From: Devosia sp. 66-22
GTDB lineage: Bacteria; Pseudomonadota; Alphaproteobacteria; Rhizobiales; Devosiaceae
Direction of reading: 5' to 3'
DNA: 64,000 nucleotides
Assembly (NCBI GenBank): GCA_001899065.1
Contig: MKUZ01000013.1
Span: 147,923 to 211,922 of the forward strand
Part shown: positions 36,625 through 43,580 of the stretch, piece by piece
Layout of the letters: each line of letters begins with the position of its first letter
Numbering within the stretch: the first letter of the stretch is position 1
The notes under the pieces: model-generated
What the model was told of the DNA's origin: nothing
Database searches by the model: none
Seen by the model: the letters and a program-made list of their open reading frames with translations, nothing else
Translations under genes and position numbers: made by a program

Positions 36625-36649
36625 CTGTCAATGACAGCCGGTCTATACT
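36625..36649. promoter_or_regulatory. Palindrome and possible -10 between tkt and the ZauP-like gene
   Basis: CTGTCA-A-TGACAG (36625-36637) is a perfect palindrome that supplies TTGACA on the minus strand, a possible -35 for tkt. TATACT at 36644-36649 is a candidate -10 for the plus-strand gene. Confidence 0.4.
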
Positions 36650-36708
36650 ATCGGCCGGAGTCGCGTGATTTGCTGCGGTCAACCGATTGGCCGAATAGAG
36701 AGAGCGGG

Positions 36709-36987
36709 ATGAGCGAGAACGAAGTGACCTACGAGATGGCGGCCGAACGTCTCGACCGTGCCCTGGCGCGACTGGAAGCCAGCGTACGCAGCCTCAATGG
36801 CCGCGTCCGCGCCCATGCCCGCATCGAAGCCGACACCCAGAAGCTGATCGCTGAGCGCGCCAGGTTCGCCTCCGAGCTGGACAAGGCCTCGGCCAAGGCC
36901 AAGCGCCTCGACGACACCGCCGCCGAAGTCTCGCGCCGTCTCGTCGTCGCCATGGAGACTGTCAACGAGGTGCTGCGCGATGCCTGA
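36709..36987 (+). CDS. DUF4164 coiled-coil protein (ZauP-like)
   Basis: A 92-residue, almost wholly helical protein with heptads ([39 protein letters not shown]). Proteins of this kind precede zapA in alphaproteobacteria; in Caulobacter the corresponding protein ZauP cooperates with ZapA to focus the Z-ring. The ATG at 36709 begins [10 protein letters not shown]. It overlaps zapA by eight bases, implying coupled translation. Confidence 0.82.
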   Translation: MSENEVTYEMAAERLDRALARLEASVRSLNGRVRAHARIEADTQKLIAERARFASELDKASAKAKRLDDTAAEVSRRLVVAMETVNEVLRDA

Positions 36988-37357
36988 GGTCAATGTCGAG
37001 ATCGACGGCAAGAAATACCGTATGGCCTGCGAAGAGGGCCAGGAGCAGCATCTGATGGAGCTGGCCGAGCGCTTCAACCGCACGGTCCTCCAGCTCAAGG
37101 GCAGCTTCGGCGAAATCGGCGACAACCGCCTCGTCGTCATGGCAGGCATTGCCGTGCTCGACGAGTTGGCCGAAGCCGAGGATCGGATCGAGTCCCTCAA
37201 ACGCGACATCTCGGACCTCACCACTGCCGGCCGCGAGTTGACAATCGAAGCCGAGGAGCTCGAGCACAAATTCGCCCGGCGCCTGTCCGAGGCTGCGCGG
37301 AAGGTCGAAGCCATCGCGCAGGCGATCGACGAGACCGGCGCTCCATCGGCGAACTAG
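36980..37357 (+). CDS. zapA: Cell division protein ZapA
   Basis: ZapA crosslinks FtsZ filaments. The 125-residue product has the family N-terminal strand VNVEIDGKKYRMACEEGQE and then LMELAERFN, followed by a long C-terminal coiled coil. It ends 43 bases before the convergent antiporter gene. In most relatives the 6S RNA and fau follow zapA directly; here about 2.4 kb have come between. Confidence 0.93.
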   Translation: MPEVNVEIDGKKYRMACEEGQEQHLMELAERFNRTVLQLKGSFGEIGDNRLVVMAGIAVLDELAEAEDRIESLKRDISDLTTAGRELTIEAEELEHKFARRLSEAARKVEAIAQAIDETGAPSAN

Positions 37358-37400
37358 CGGTTAGGCGCCGCGCCGAGGCACTCGCCCTGCACCGACCCGG

Positions 37401-39137
37401 TCAGTCGCGCCCTCCGAACCGGCCCGGCGTCGTCCCCGCCGTCGCTGCCTGCTCGAGATCGAGCTCCTCGAGCACCTCGCGCATCACTTCATCGTCGAGG
37501 CGCCTCTCGTCGCGCGCCTTCACCACCGCGAGACGCTGCGCCACGAGAATCTGCTCCTTGAGCTCCAGCATCACGTCGTTGGCCTCGGTGAACCGGCTGT
37601 CGCGGTCGAGCGCCGCCGAACGCTGCAGCATCATCTCGGCCAGCCGGCGCGACTTTGCGTCGTGGTGGGTGTCGCGGAACGCCGTCACCGCCTCCACCGT
37701 CGCCGCCCGCGCCACCGCGTCGGCCACCTTGAACTGCTCCTGCCGCTTGCGCTCGTCATCGGGGTCGCTGATCGCCAGCCGCCGGATCAGCCAGGGCAGC
37801 GTCAACCCCTGGATCAGCAGCGTCCCGACTGTCACCACGAACGCCACCACCTGGATCGCGTCGCGCCCAGGAAACGGCTCGCCCGCCACCGTCAGCAGCG
37901 GAATACCTGCTGCCGCTGCGAGCGTCACCACACCGCGCATGCCGGTCCACCCGATCACCAGATTCTCCTGCCAGGTGAAGGGCGGCAGCAGCTCGAACGC
38001 TCCCTGTTTGCGCGCTTCCCTCGCCTGCTCCAGCCGTTGCGAGAAGCGACCGCGGCGCCCCGCGAGACGTTCCGCCTGTTCCGCTTCGAGCATCGCGATC
38101 TGCCGGTCGAACTCGGCATAGCGCCTCGCCACCACGCGGGAACGCCAGCGCGACAGGATCGAGGTGAAGAACACCCAGCCCACGCGCACAGCCATTGCCG
38201 CCACGAGGATCACCACCGACAGCCCGAGCAGTTGCGGCACGTCGATGCCCTTTTCCGCCGCGCCCGTAAGGACCCAGCGGAACTGCAGGCCGATATAGGC
38301 GAACACGAAGGCTTCGAGCAGCGCGTCGGTCGTCCGCCAGAACTGCCGCTCCTGCATCCGTGCGGCATAGCCGGACTCGCGCGAATTGTGGCCCAGCGAC
38401 AGGCCCGCCGCGACAACCGCCAGCACGCCGGACGCCCCCAGTTCCTCGGCAAGAATGTAGGCGGTGAACGGCACCAGCACGCTCAGCACCGTCGAGAGCG
38501 TCGCATTGGTGAGCCGTAGCCGCACGCGATGCACGATCGCGCCGATCACGAGGCCGACGACGATCCCCACCACGGCCGCATAGCCGAGAAACAGGAACAG
38601 ATTGTCGATCGCCAGGTGCGTCCCGGTCACGCTCGCTACCGCGAAGGTAAACAGCGTCAGCGCCGCGGCGTCGTTGATGAGCGACTCGCCCTTGAGCACT
38701 GTCATCATCCGCGACGGCAGCTTCAGCTTCCGCCCCACCGCCACCGCCGTCACCGCGTCGGGAGGCGAGATCACCGCCCCCAGCACCAGCGCGACGAGTA
38801 GCGTCATCCCGGGGATCGTCGCCGCCGCAATGGCGCCGACAACCGCCGTGGTCACCGCAACCAGCAGCACGCCCAGGTTGAAGATCGACCCGAGCCGCCG
38901 GATGAAGCTGATGAAGGAGAACTCGCTCGCCGCCGAAAACAGCAGCGGCGGCAGCACCACCGTGAGGATGATCTCGGGCTCGAGCTCGAGCCGCCCCAGC
39001 CGCGGAATGAACGACGCCGCCAGCCCCACTGCCACCAGCAGCAGCGGCGCCTGGATGTTCCGCCGCTCGGCGAACATCGTCACCCAGATCGCGGCGATCA
39101 TCACGATGAGGATTTGCGAGACCAAGGAGTCCTCCAC
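37401..39137 (-). CDS. Na+/H+ antiporter, CPA1 (NhaP/YjcE) type
   Basis: A 578-residue protein with about twelve membrane helices. Ion-site motifs are ISPPDAVTAVAVG and KGESLINDAAAL, plus WTGMRGVVTLAAA near the end of the membrane domain. A cytosolic insert (about 330-390, rich in Arg/Glu/Gln) and a long soluble C-terminus (from about 460) could regulate transport. The GTG start at 39137 lacks a clear Shine-Dalgarno; it is divergent from the ParDE-type pair. Confidence 0.9.
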   Translation of the reverse strand: MEDSLVSQILIVMIAAIWVTMFAERRNIQAPLLLVAVGLAASFIPRLGRLELEPEIILTVVLPPLLFSAASEFSFISFIRRLGSIFNLGVLLVAVTTAVVGAIAAATIPGMTLLVALVLGAVISPPDAVTAVAVGRKLKLPSRMMTVLKGESLINDAAALTLFTFAVASVTGTHLAIDNLFLFLGYAAVVGIVVGLVIGAIVHRVRLRLTNATLSTVLSVLVPFTAYILAEELGASGVLAVVAAGLSLGHNSRESGYAARMQERQFWRTTDALLEAFVFAYIGLQFRWVLTGAAEKGIDVPQLLGLSVVILVAAMAVRVGWVFFTSILSRWRSRVVARRYAEFDRQIAMLEAEQAERLAGRRGRFSQRLEQAREARKQGAFELLPPFTWQENLVIGWTGMRGVVTLAAAAGIPLLTVAGEPFPGRDAIQVVAFVVTVGTLLIQGLTLPWLIRRLAISDPDDERKRQEQFKVADAVARAATVEAVTAFRDTHHDAKSRRLAEMMLQRSAALDRDSRFTEANDVMLELKEQILVAQRLAVVKARDERRLDDEVMREVLEELDLEQAATAGTTPGRFGGRD

Positions 39138-39140
39138 ATG

Positions 39141-39157
39141 TTGGCAAACTTTGCCAA
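39141..39157. promoter_or_regulatory. 17-bp palindrome upstream of the ParDE-type pair
   Basis: TTGGCAAA-C-TTTGCCAA is perfectly symmetric and lies 33 bases before the antitoxin ATG and next to the antiporter start. It is the likely autoregulatory operator of the antitoxin and might also influence the divergent antiporter gene. Confidence 0.6.
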
Positions 39158-39189
39158 ACTTGCTATCTTACTTTGAAAGGAGACGACCC

Positions 39190-39450
39190 ATGGCCACGAT
39201 GAACATCTCGCTCCCTGATGAAATGAAGGAATGGGCGGAGAGTCAAACCGCCGAGGGCCGGTACGCAAATGTCAGCGACTACGTCCGCGATTTGATCCGC
39301 CGAGATGTTAGGCGGGCCGAGGGAGTTGCTCGCTTCCAGGCGATGATCGATGAAGCTCGCAAGAGCCCGACGCGCGAGATCGCTGACATCAACGTGTACT
39401 TCGAAGAAGTAATGCAGCGAAATCGGCTCAAGTCGGACGATGCGGCTTAG
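39190..39450 (+). CDS. Ribbon-helix-helix antitoxin (ParD-like)
   Basis: An 86-residue protein with an N-terminal ribbon-helix-helix (MATMNISLPDEMKEWAES, then YANVSDYVRDLIRRD), the DNA-binding form of ParD/RelB-like antitoxins, and a helical toxin-binding tail. AGGAG lies seven bases before the ATG. It overlaps the toxin gene by 11 bases. Confidence 0.92.
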   Translation: MATMNISLPDEMKEWAESQTAEGRYANVSDYVRDLIRRDVRRAEGVARFQAMIDEARKSPTREIADINVYFEEVMQRNRLKSDDAA

Positions 39451-39727
39451 GATCACCCGCCCTGCCGACCGCGATATCGATGACGTACTTCGCTACGGCC
39501 GGGAAGTGTACGGCGACGACCGTGCCGGGCGATATCTGATGGGTCTGTTGGAAGATCTGAACAGGATCGCGGACAGCCCGTTCACCGCACAACTGCGCAA
39601 GGAAGCCGATCCGCCCGTGCGCCTGCGCGTCTACCTCGGGCATAACATCCTCTACGACGTCGAAGGCGACGAAGTGCTCATCCTCCGCATCCTCCACCAC
39701 AGCGTAAATTGGATGCACGAACTCTAG
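39440..39727 (+). CDS. RelE/ParE-family toxin
   Basis: A 95-residue protein with ParE hallmarks: MRLRITRPADRDIDDVLRYG, the internal LLEDLNRIADSPF and the C-terminal YDVEGDEVLILRILHHSVNW. ParE members inhibit gyrase; RelE members cut mRNA; the His-His end favours ParE. The promoter of 6S RNA starts six bases after its stop. Confidence 0.9.
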   Translation: MRLRITRPADRDIDDVLRYGREVYGDDRAGRYLMGLLEDLNRIADSPFTAQLRKEADPPVRLRVYLGHNILYDVEGDEVLILRILHHSVNWMHEL

Positions 39728-39732
39728 CCCGT

Positions 39733-39761
39733 TTGCCCTCCCGCCCCATCGCGCCTATATT
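39733..39761 (+). promoter_or_regulatory. Housekeeping promoter of 6S RNA
   Basis: TTGCCC (39733-39738) and TATATT (39756-39761) are spaced by 17 bases, placing a start near 39768. Confidence 0.65.
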
Positions 39762-39767
39762 GTCCCC

Positions 39768-39925
39768 GCTGCCCGGTGCGTGCGGACATTCTTATCCCCG
39801 GGGCCTTATCGATCCTTAAGGGAGCTGTCCCTGACCGGACCCGTGGGTTCGGACACACGGCGCCCACCTACGTCAGTAGGTTCCCGGGATCGAAGTTCCC
39901 ACGGCCAGGGCGGCACCTGATTTTC
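39768..39925 (+). ncRNA. ssrS: 6S RNA
   Basis: 6S RNA binds the main RNA polymerase holoenzyme and damps transcription in stationary phase. The call rests on position (directly before the fau gene, where 6S RNA lies in most proteobacteria), on a good promoter, and on a long rod-like fold: closing GGTGC/GCACC (39775-39779, 39913-39917), TCGATCC/GGATCGA (39809-39815, 39887-39893) and an apical CCTAC-GTCA-GTAGG (39867-39880). Length near 158 bases is normal for alphaproteobacteria. Ends are approximate. An open frame across it has no protein-like features. Confidence 0.82.
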
Positions 39926-39937
39926 GCGGAGTGGCGC

Positions 39938-40528
39938 TTGCCCGACCCCAAGATAGAGGAAGCAAAGGCAGCCCTCCGGCTCAAGGCGCGCAGCAGCCGC
40001 GCCGCCATCCTCAATTCCACCCGACCCGACGCGGCCAAGGCGGTCGCCGACCATTTCTTCAAGGCCGTCGCGCTCAGGCCCGCCGACATCGTCGCCGGCT
40101 ACTGGCGCATCAAGGACGAGATGGACTGCCAGCCCATCCTCGTGCGCCTGATGGACACCTTCCAGCCCGTCTGCCTGCCGGTGGTCCTCGGCGACGAGCA
40201 GCCGCTCGAGCTGCGCCTCTGGGAACAGGGGGCGCCGCTCTACGAAGCCGGGTTCGGCACGCTCGCGCCCTCCGAGCTGGCGCCGCAGGTCGAGCCTGAC
40301 GTCATCCTTATGCCGCTCCTCGGCTTCGACAAGCGCGGCACTCGCCTCGGCTATGGCGGCGGTTATTACGATCGCACGCTGGAACGCCTTTCCAGGCGAC
40401 CGCGCCTGGTCGGCCTCGCCTTCGCGGCGCAGGAGCTCGACGATATCCCGCGCGAGGCGCACGACGTGCCGCTCGACATCATCGTCACCGAACACGGCGC
40501 CCGCCACTTCGAGCCCGCCCCCGCATGA
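39938..40528 (+). CDS. fau: 5-formyltetrahydrofolate cyclo-ligase
   Basis: The enzyme converts 5-formyl-THF to 5,10-methenyl-THF with ATP. The 196-residue product has the family end motifs LMPLLGFDKRGTRLGYGGGYYDR and the N-terminal helix with KARSSRAAILN. Start is a TTG at 39938 with GGAG six bases upstream; a longer frame would run through the 6S RNA. It is probably cotranscribed with 6S RNA. Its stop overlaps the next start (ATGA). Confidence 0.94.
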   Translation: MPDPKIEEAKAALRLKARSSRAAILNSTRPDAAKAVADHFFKAVALRPADIVAGYWRIKDEMDCQPILVRLMDTFQPVCLPVVLGDEQPLELRLWEQGAPLYEAGFGTLAPSELAPQVEPDVILMPLLGFDKRGTRLGYGGGYYDRTLERLSRRPRLVGLAFAAQELDDIPREAHDVPLDIIVTEHGARHFEPAPA

Positions 40529-41343
40529 GACTTCTGTTCCTGGGCGACGTCGTCGGACGCGCCGGCCGCGACGCCGTGAGCGAGCGCCTCCCCCGCCTGA
40601 TCGCCGACTACGCCTTCGATTTCGTCGTCGTGAACGGCGAGAACGCCAGCCATGGCCGCGGCCTCACCGAAGGTCACTATGGCGAGCTGCGCGCCGCCGG
40701 CGCCGATGTCGTTACCCTGGGCGATCACGCCTGGGACCAGCGCGATACATTGAGCTTCATCGAGCGCGAGCCCACCCTGTTGCGACCGATCAATTTCGCC
40801 CCTGGCGCCCCCGGTCGCGGCGCCAATCTCGTCGAGGGCCGCAACGGCCATCGTGTCCTGGTGATCAACGCGCAGGGCCGCGTCTTCATGGACCCCGTCG
40901 ACGACCCGTTCCGCGCCGTCGAAGCGGCTATCGCCGCCTGCCCGCTCGGCGAGCAGGCCGACGCGGTGATCGTCGACTTCCACACCGAGGCCACCTCGGA
41001 GATCCAGGCGATGGGCTTCTTCCTCGACGGCAAGGCGTCGCTGGTCGTGGGCACGCACACCCACATCCCCACCTCCGACCACCGCATCCTCAAGGGCGGC
41101 ACCGCGCTCATGGCCGACGCCGGCATGTGCGGCGATTTCGACTCGATCATCGGCGTCGAGGTCGACGAACCGCTCAACCGCTTCCTCACCGGCATCGCCG
41201 CCGGCCGCTTCACGCCGGCCGAGGGCGACGCGACGATCTGCGGCGTCGCTATCGAAACCGACCCGCGGACCGGCCTTGCCACCCGCGTCAGCCCCGTCCG
41301 CATCGGTGGAACCCTGTCCCAGGCGCTACCCTTCGCCGGCTAG
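40525..41343 (+). CDS. YmdB-like metallophosphoesterase (TIGR00282 family)
   Basis: A 272-residue dinuclear metal phosphodiesterase: FLGDVVGRAGRDA, VVNGENASHG, LGDHAWDQ, VDFHTEATSE and VGTHTHIPTSD are the metal-ligand loops in order. Relatives hydrolyse cyclic nucleotides (2',3'-cAMP in Bacillus YmdB). The ATG overlaps the fau stop. Its end overlaps that of the convergent DUF1192 gene by four bases. Confidence 0.92.
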   Translation: MRLLFLGDVVGRAGRDAVSERLPRLIADYAFDFVVVNGENASHGRGLTEGHYGELRAAGADVVTLGDHAWDQRDTLSFIEREPTLLRPINFAPGAPGRGANLVEGRNGHRVLVINAQGRVFMDPVDDPFRAVEAAIAACPLGEQADAVIVDFHTEATSEIQAMGFFLDGKASLVVGTHTHIPTSDHRILKGGTALMADAGMCGDFDSIIGVEVDEPLNRFLTGIAAGRFTPAEGDATICGVAIETDPRTGLATRVSPVRIGGTLSQALPFAG

Positions 41344-41522
41344 AGCTTGAAGAACGCGTCCGCTGCCGACTTGCTCTGGCGCTTGCTCTCGATGGCGGCG
41401 CGCAGCCGGGCGATCTCGCCCTCGAGCAGCGCGATCCGGTCGGCCAGCTCGTCCACCGACATCGCGTCGAGGATCATGCCAACCTCGTGTCCCTTGGGCT
41501 TTTTCACCTCGTCGTCGAACAT
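41340..41522 (-). CDS. DUF1192 small coiled-coil protein
   Basis: A 60-residue protein of the alphaproteobacterial DUF1192 family: MFDDEVKKPKGHEVGMILDA, then a short coiled coil (VDELADRIALLEGEIARLRA). GAGGAG lies eight bases before the ATG at 41522. Function unknown. Confidence 0.85.
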   Translation of the reverse strand: MFDDEVKKPKGHEVGMILDAMSVDELADRIALLEGEIARLRAAIESKRQSKSAADAFFKL

Positions 41523-41603
41523 GGCGATGCTCCTCTTTTTGGGATCATCGATCCTAGCGCCGGCATCTTGCCGAACAAGGCCAATCCCGTTCAAGTTTTG
41601 CCG

Positions 41604-42599
41604 ATGACCCTGCCCGCCACCATGACCGCCATCGTCGCCACCGCCCCCGGCGGTCCCGACGTGCTCGAGCCCGCCAGCCTGCCGCTGCCCGTCACCGCGC
41701 CGGGCGAGGTGCTGATCCGCGTCGCGGCGGCCGGCGTCAATTATCCCGATATCGCCCAGCGCCGCGGCGACTATCCGCCGCCGCCCGGCCATTCGCCCCG
41801 CATCGGCCTCGAAGTCGCAGGCGAAATCGCCTTGGCCGCGGGCCCCTGGCGCGAAGGCGACAAGGTCGCGGCCCTCGCCAATGGCGGCGGCTATGCCGAA
41901 TACGTCGCGGTACCCGCCGGGCAGGTGCTGCCGGTCCCGCCCGGCTGGCCGCTGGCCGACGCCGCGGCTCTGCCCGAAACCTGGTTCACCATCACCCAGA
42001 CGCTGGTGATGCGCGCCGGCCTCGCCTCCGGCATGAGCGTGCTGATCACCGGCGCCGCGGGCGGCCTCGGCGGCGCCGCCGTCCAGATCGCCCGCATCCT
42101 CGGCGCCCGGCCCATCGCCATCGTCGGCGCGGCGGACAAGGCCGACTATGCCCGAGCCCTCGGCGCTACCGCCGTCATCCGTCACGATATCGAGGACATT
42201 GTCGCGCGCACCCGCGAGCTCACCGGCGGTCGCGGCGCCGACCGCGTCCTCGACATGCTGGGCGGCGACGCCACCGCCCGCCACATCGACGCCTCGGCGC
42301 CCTTCGGCCACATCGTTCAGGTCGCAACGCTCGGCGACCGCACCGCCGCCGTGCCGCTCAACAAGCTGATGGCAAAGCAGCTCACCCTCTCCGGCTCGAC
42401 CCTCCGCCCCCAGTCGACGGAGACGAAGGCGGCCATCGCCGCGCACCTCCGTCAGCATATTTGGCCGGCGCTGGCCGACCCGGCGTTCCCCCGCCCGAAA
42501 ATCCGCCGCTTCGCCCTCGCCCGGGCCGCCGACGCCCACCGGGCGCTGGAGGAGCGCAGCCACTACGGCAAGATCGTGCTGCTGCCAGGGGGTGAATAG
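41604..42599 (+). CDS. Zinc-free quinone oxidoreductase (QOR-type, MDR superfamily)
   Basis: A 331-residue NADPH-dependent enzyme: GroES-like domain with GVNYPDIAQRRGDYPPPPG, Rossmann motif GAAGGLGGAAVQIA and substrate domain with RALEERSHYGKIVL, the usual QOR end. No structural zinc cysteines. The ATG at 41604 is taken; one at 41622 (MTAIVATAPG) is possible. Its stop codon lies inside the inverted repeat element that follows. Confidence 0.92.
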   Translation: MTLPATMTAIVATAPGGPDVLEPASLPLPVTAPGEVLIRVAAAGVNYPDIAQRRGDYPPPPGHSPRIGLEVAGEIALAAGPWREGDKVAALANGGGYAEYVAVPAGQVLPVPPGWPLADAAALPETWFTITQTLVMRAGLASGMSVLITGAAGGLGGAAVQIARILGARPIAIVGAADKADYARALGATAVIRHDIEDIVARTRELTGGRGADRVLDMLGGDATARHIDASAPFGHIVQVATLGDRTAAVPLNKLMAKQLTLSGSTLRPQSTETKAAIAAHLRQHIWPALADPAFPRPKIRRFALARAADAHRALEERSHYGKIVLLPGGE

Positions 42600-42672
42600 C
42601 CAATAGGGGAAGAGAACGTCGTCCCCTTAGCCTTCCCGCTACTCGCTACTCGCTACTGGCTATTGGCTATTC
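42594..42672. repeat. Second heptad inverted repeat, overlapping the oxidoreductase stop
   Basis: GAATAGCCAATAG (42594-42606, including the TAG stop) and its perfect complement (42660-42672) enclose 53 bases that contain CGCTACT three times in tandem (42638-42658). Same design as the element at 29190-29272, again directly after a stop codon. The rest of the gap up to trcR holds no recognised signal. Confidence 0.7.
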
Positions 42673-42790
42673 GCTTCTTCGTTGAAAACCGCCCGCCGAC
42701 CCCGTATATTCACCCAATCCCTTACTTCACTATCGCCGCAAGGCGGGGCGCGCCGGTGAAACCCGGTCGCCCGCACAGAGAGAACGTATC

Positions 42791-43528
42791 ATGGCGACTA
42801 CCTTGCTGATGCCCAAGGCCACCGCGGTTTGGCTGGTCGACAACACCTCCCTCAGCTTCGAGCAGATCGCCGCCTTTTGCGGCCTGCATCCGCTCGAAGT
42901 GCAGGGCGTAGCCGATGGCGACGTCGCTGGCGGCATCATGGGCGTCAATCCCGTCCAGAACGGCCAGCTCACCCGCGAGGAGATCGAGAAGGCCGAGGCC
43001 GATCCGAACTACCGCATGAAGGTGTCGGACCCGAAAGTCCGCGTCGCCGCCACCAAGCGCAAGGGCCCGCGCTACACGCCCATTTCGCGCCGCAATGAGC
43101 GTCCCAACGCCATCCGCTGGCTGCTGCGCAACCACCCCGAGCTCAAGGACGCGCAGATCATCCGCCTCGTGGGCACCACCAAATCGACGATCGATTCGGT
43201 GCGCGAGAACACCCACTGGAACTCGGCCAACATCCAGCCGATGGACCCCGTGACGCTCGGCCTCTGCAGCCAGATCGACCTCGACCTCGAGGTCAAGCGC
43301 GCCGCCGCCAAGTCCGGCCAGCCGATGGCCGACGAAGCCGATACCGGCACCATGCTGCTCACCGCCGAGGAAGCGCTGGCCACCGCCGGCGGCCGCACCG
43401 GTGCTACCGATCTGCCGGGCGGTCCGGACGAAGCGCGCCGTCCCGAGCAGGATGAGGAGCTTGACGCCGATTCCGTCTTCGCCAAGCTCAAGTCGCTCAA
43501 GAGTGATTCTGCCGATCAGGACGACTGA
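42791..43528 (+). CDS. trcR: Cell-cycle transcriptional regulator TrcR (DUF1013)
   Basis: A 245-residue protein of the DUF1013 family, restricted to alphaproteobacteria and named TrcR for a role in cell-cycle transcription. Signatures: LMPKATAVWLVDNTSLSFEQ, FCGLHPLEVQGVADGDVA, a basic middle (TKRKGPRYTPISRRNERP) and an HTH-like ELKDAQIIRLVGTTKSTIDSV. The C-terminus is acidic and less conserved. Symbol depends on recalled family naming. Confidence 0.88.
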   Translation: MATTLLMPKATAVWLVDNTSLSFEQIAAFCGLHPLEVQGVADGDVAGGIMGVNPVQNGQLTREEIEKAEADPNYRMKVSDPKVRVAATKRKGPRYTPISRRNERPNAIRWLLRNHPELKDAQIIRLVGTTKSTIDSVRENTHWNSANIQPMDPVTLGLCSQIDLDLEVKRAAAKSGQPMADEADTGTMLLTAEEALATAGGRTGATDLPGGPDEARRPEQDEELDADSVFAKLKSLKSDSADQDD

Positions 43529-43580
43529 TCGGGGCATCTGAGCAGGCGCCTGACCCAGCGCCATCCAGGAAGGGGGGTCG

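Noticed and set aside
39776-39937. N-terminal extension of fau through the preceding RNA
   Set aside because: The extra residues are not family-like, the DNA folds as 6S RNA, and a TTG with GGAG upstream gives the normal fau length.
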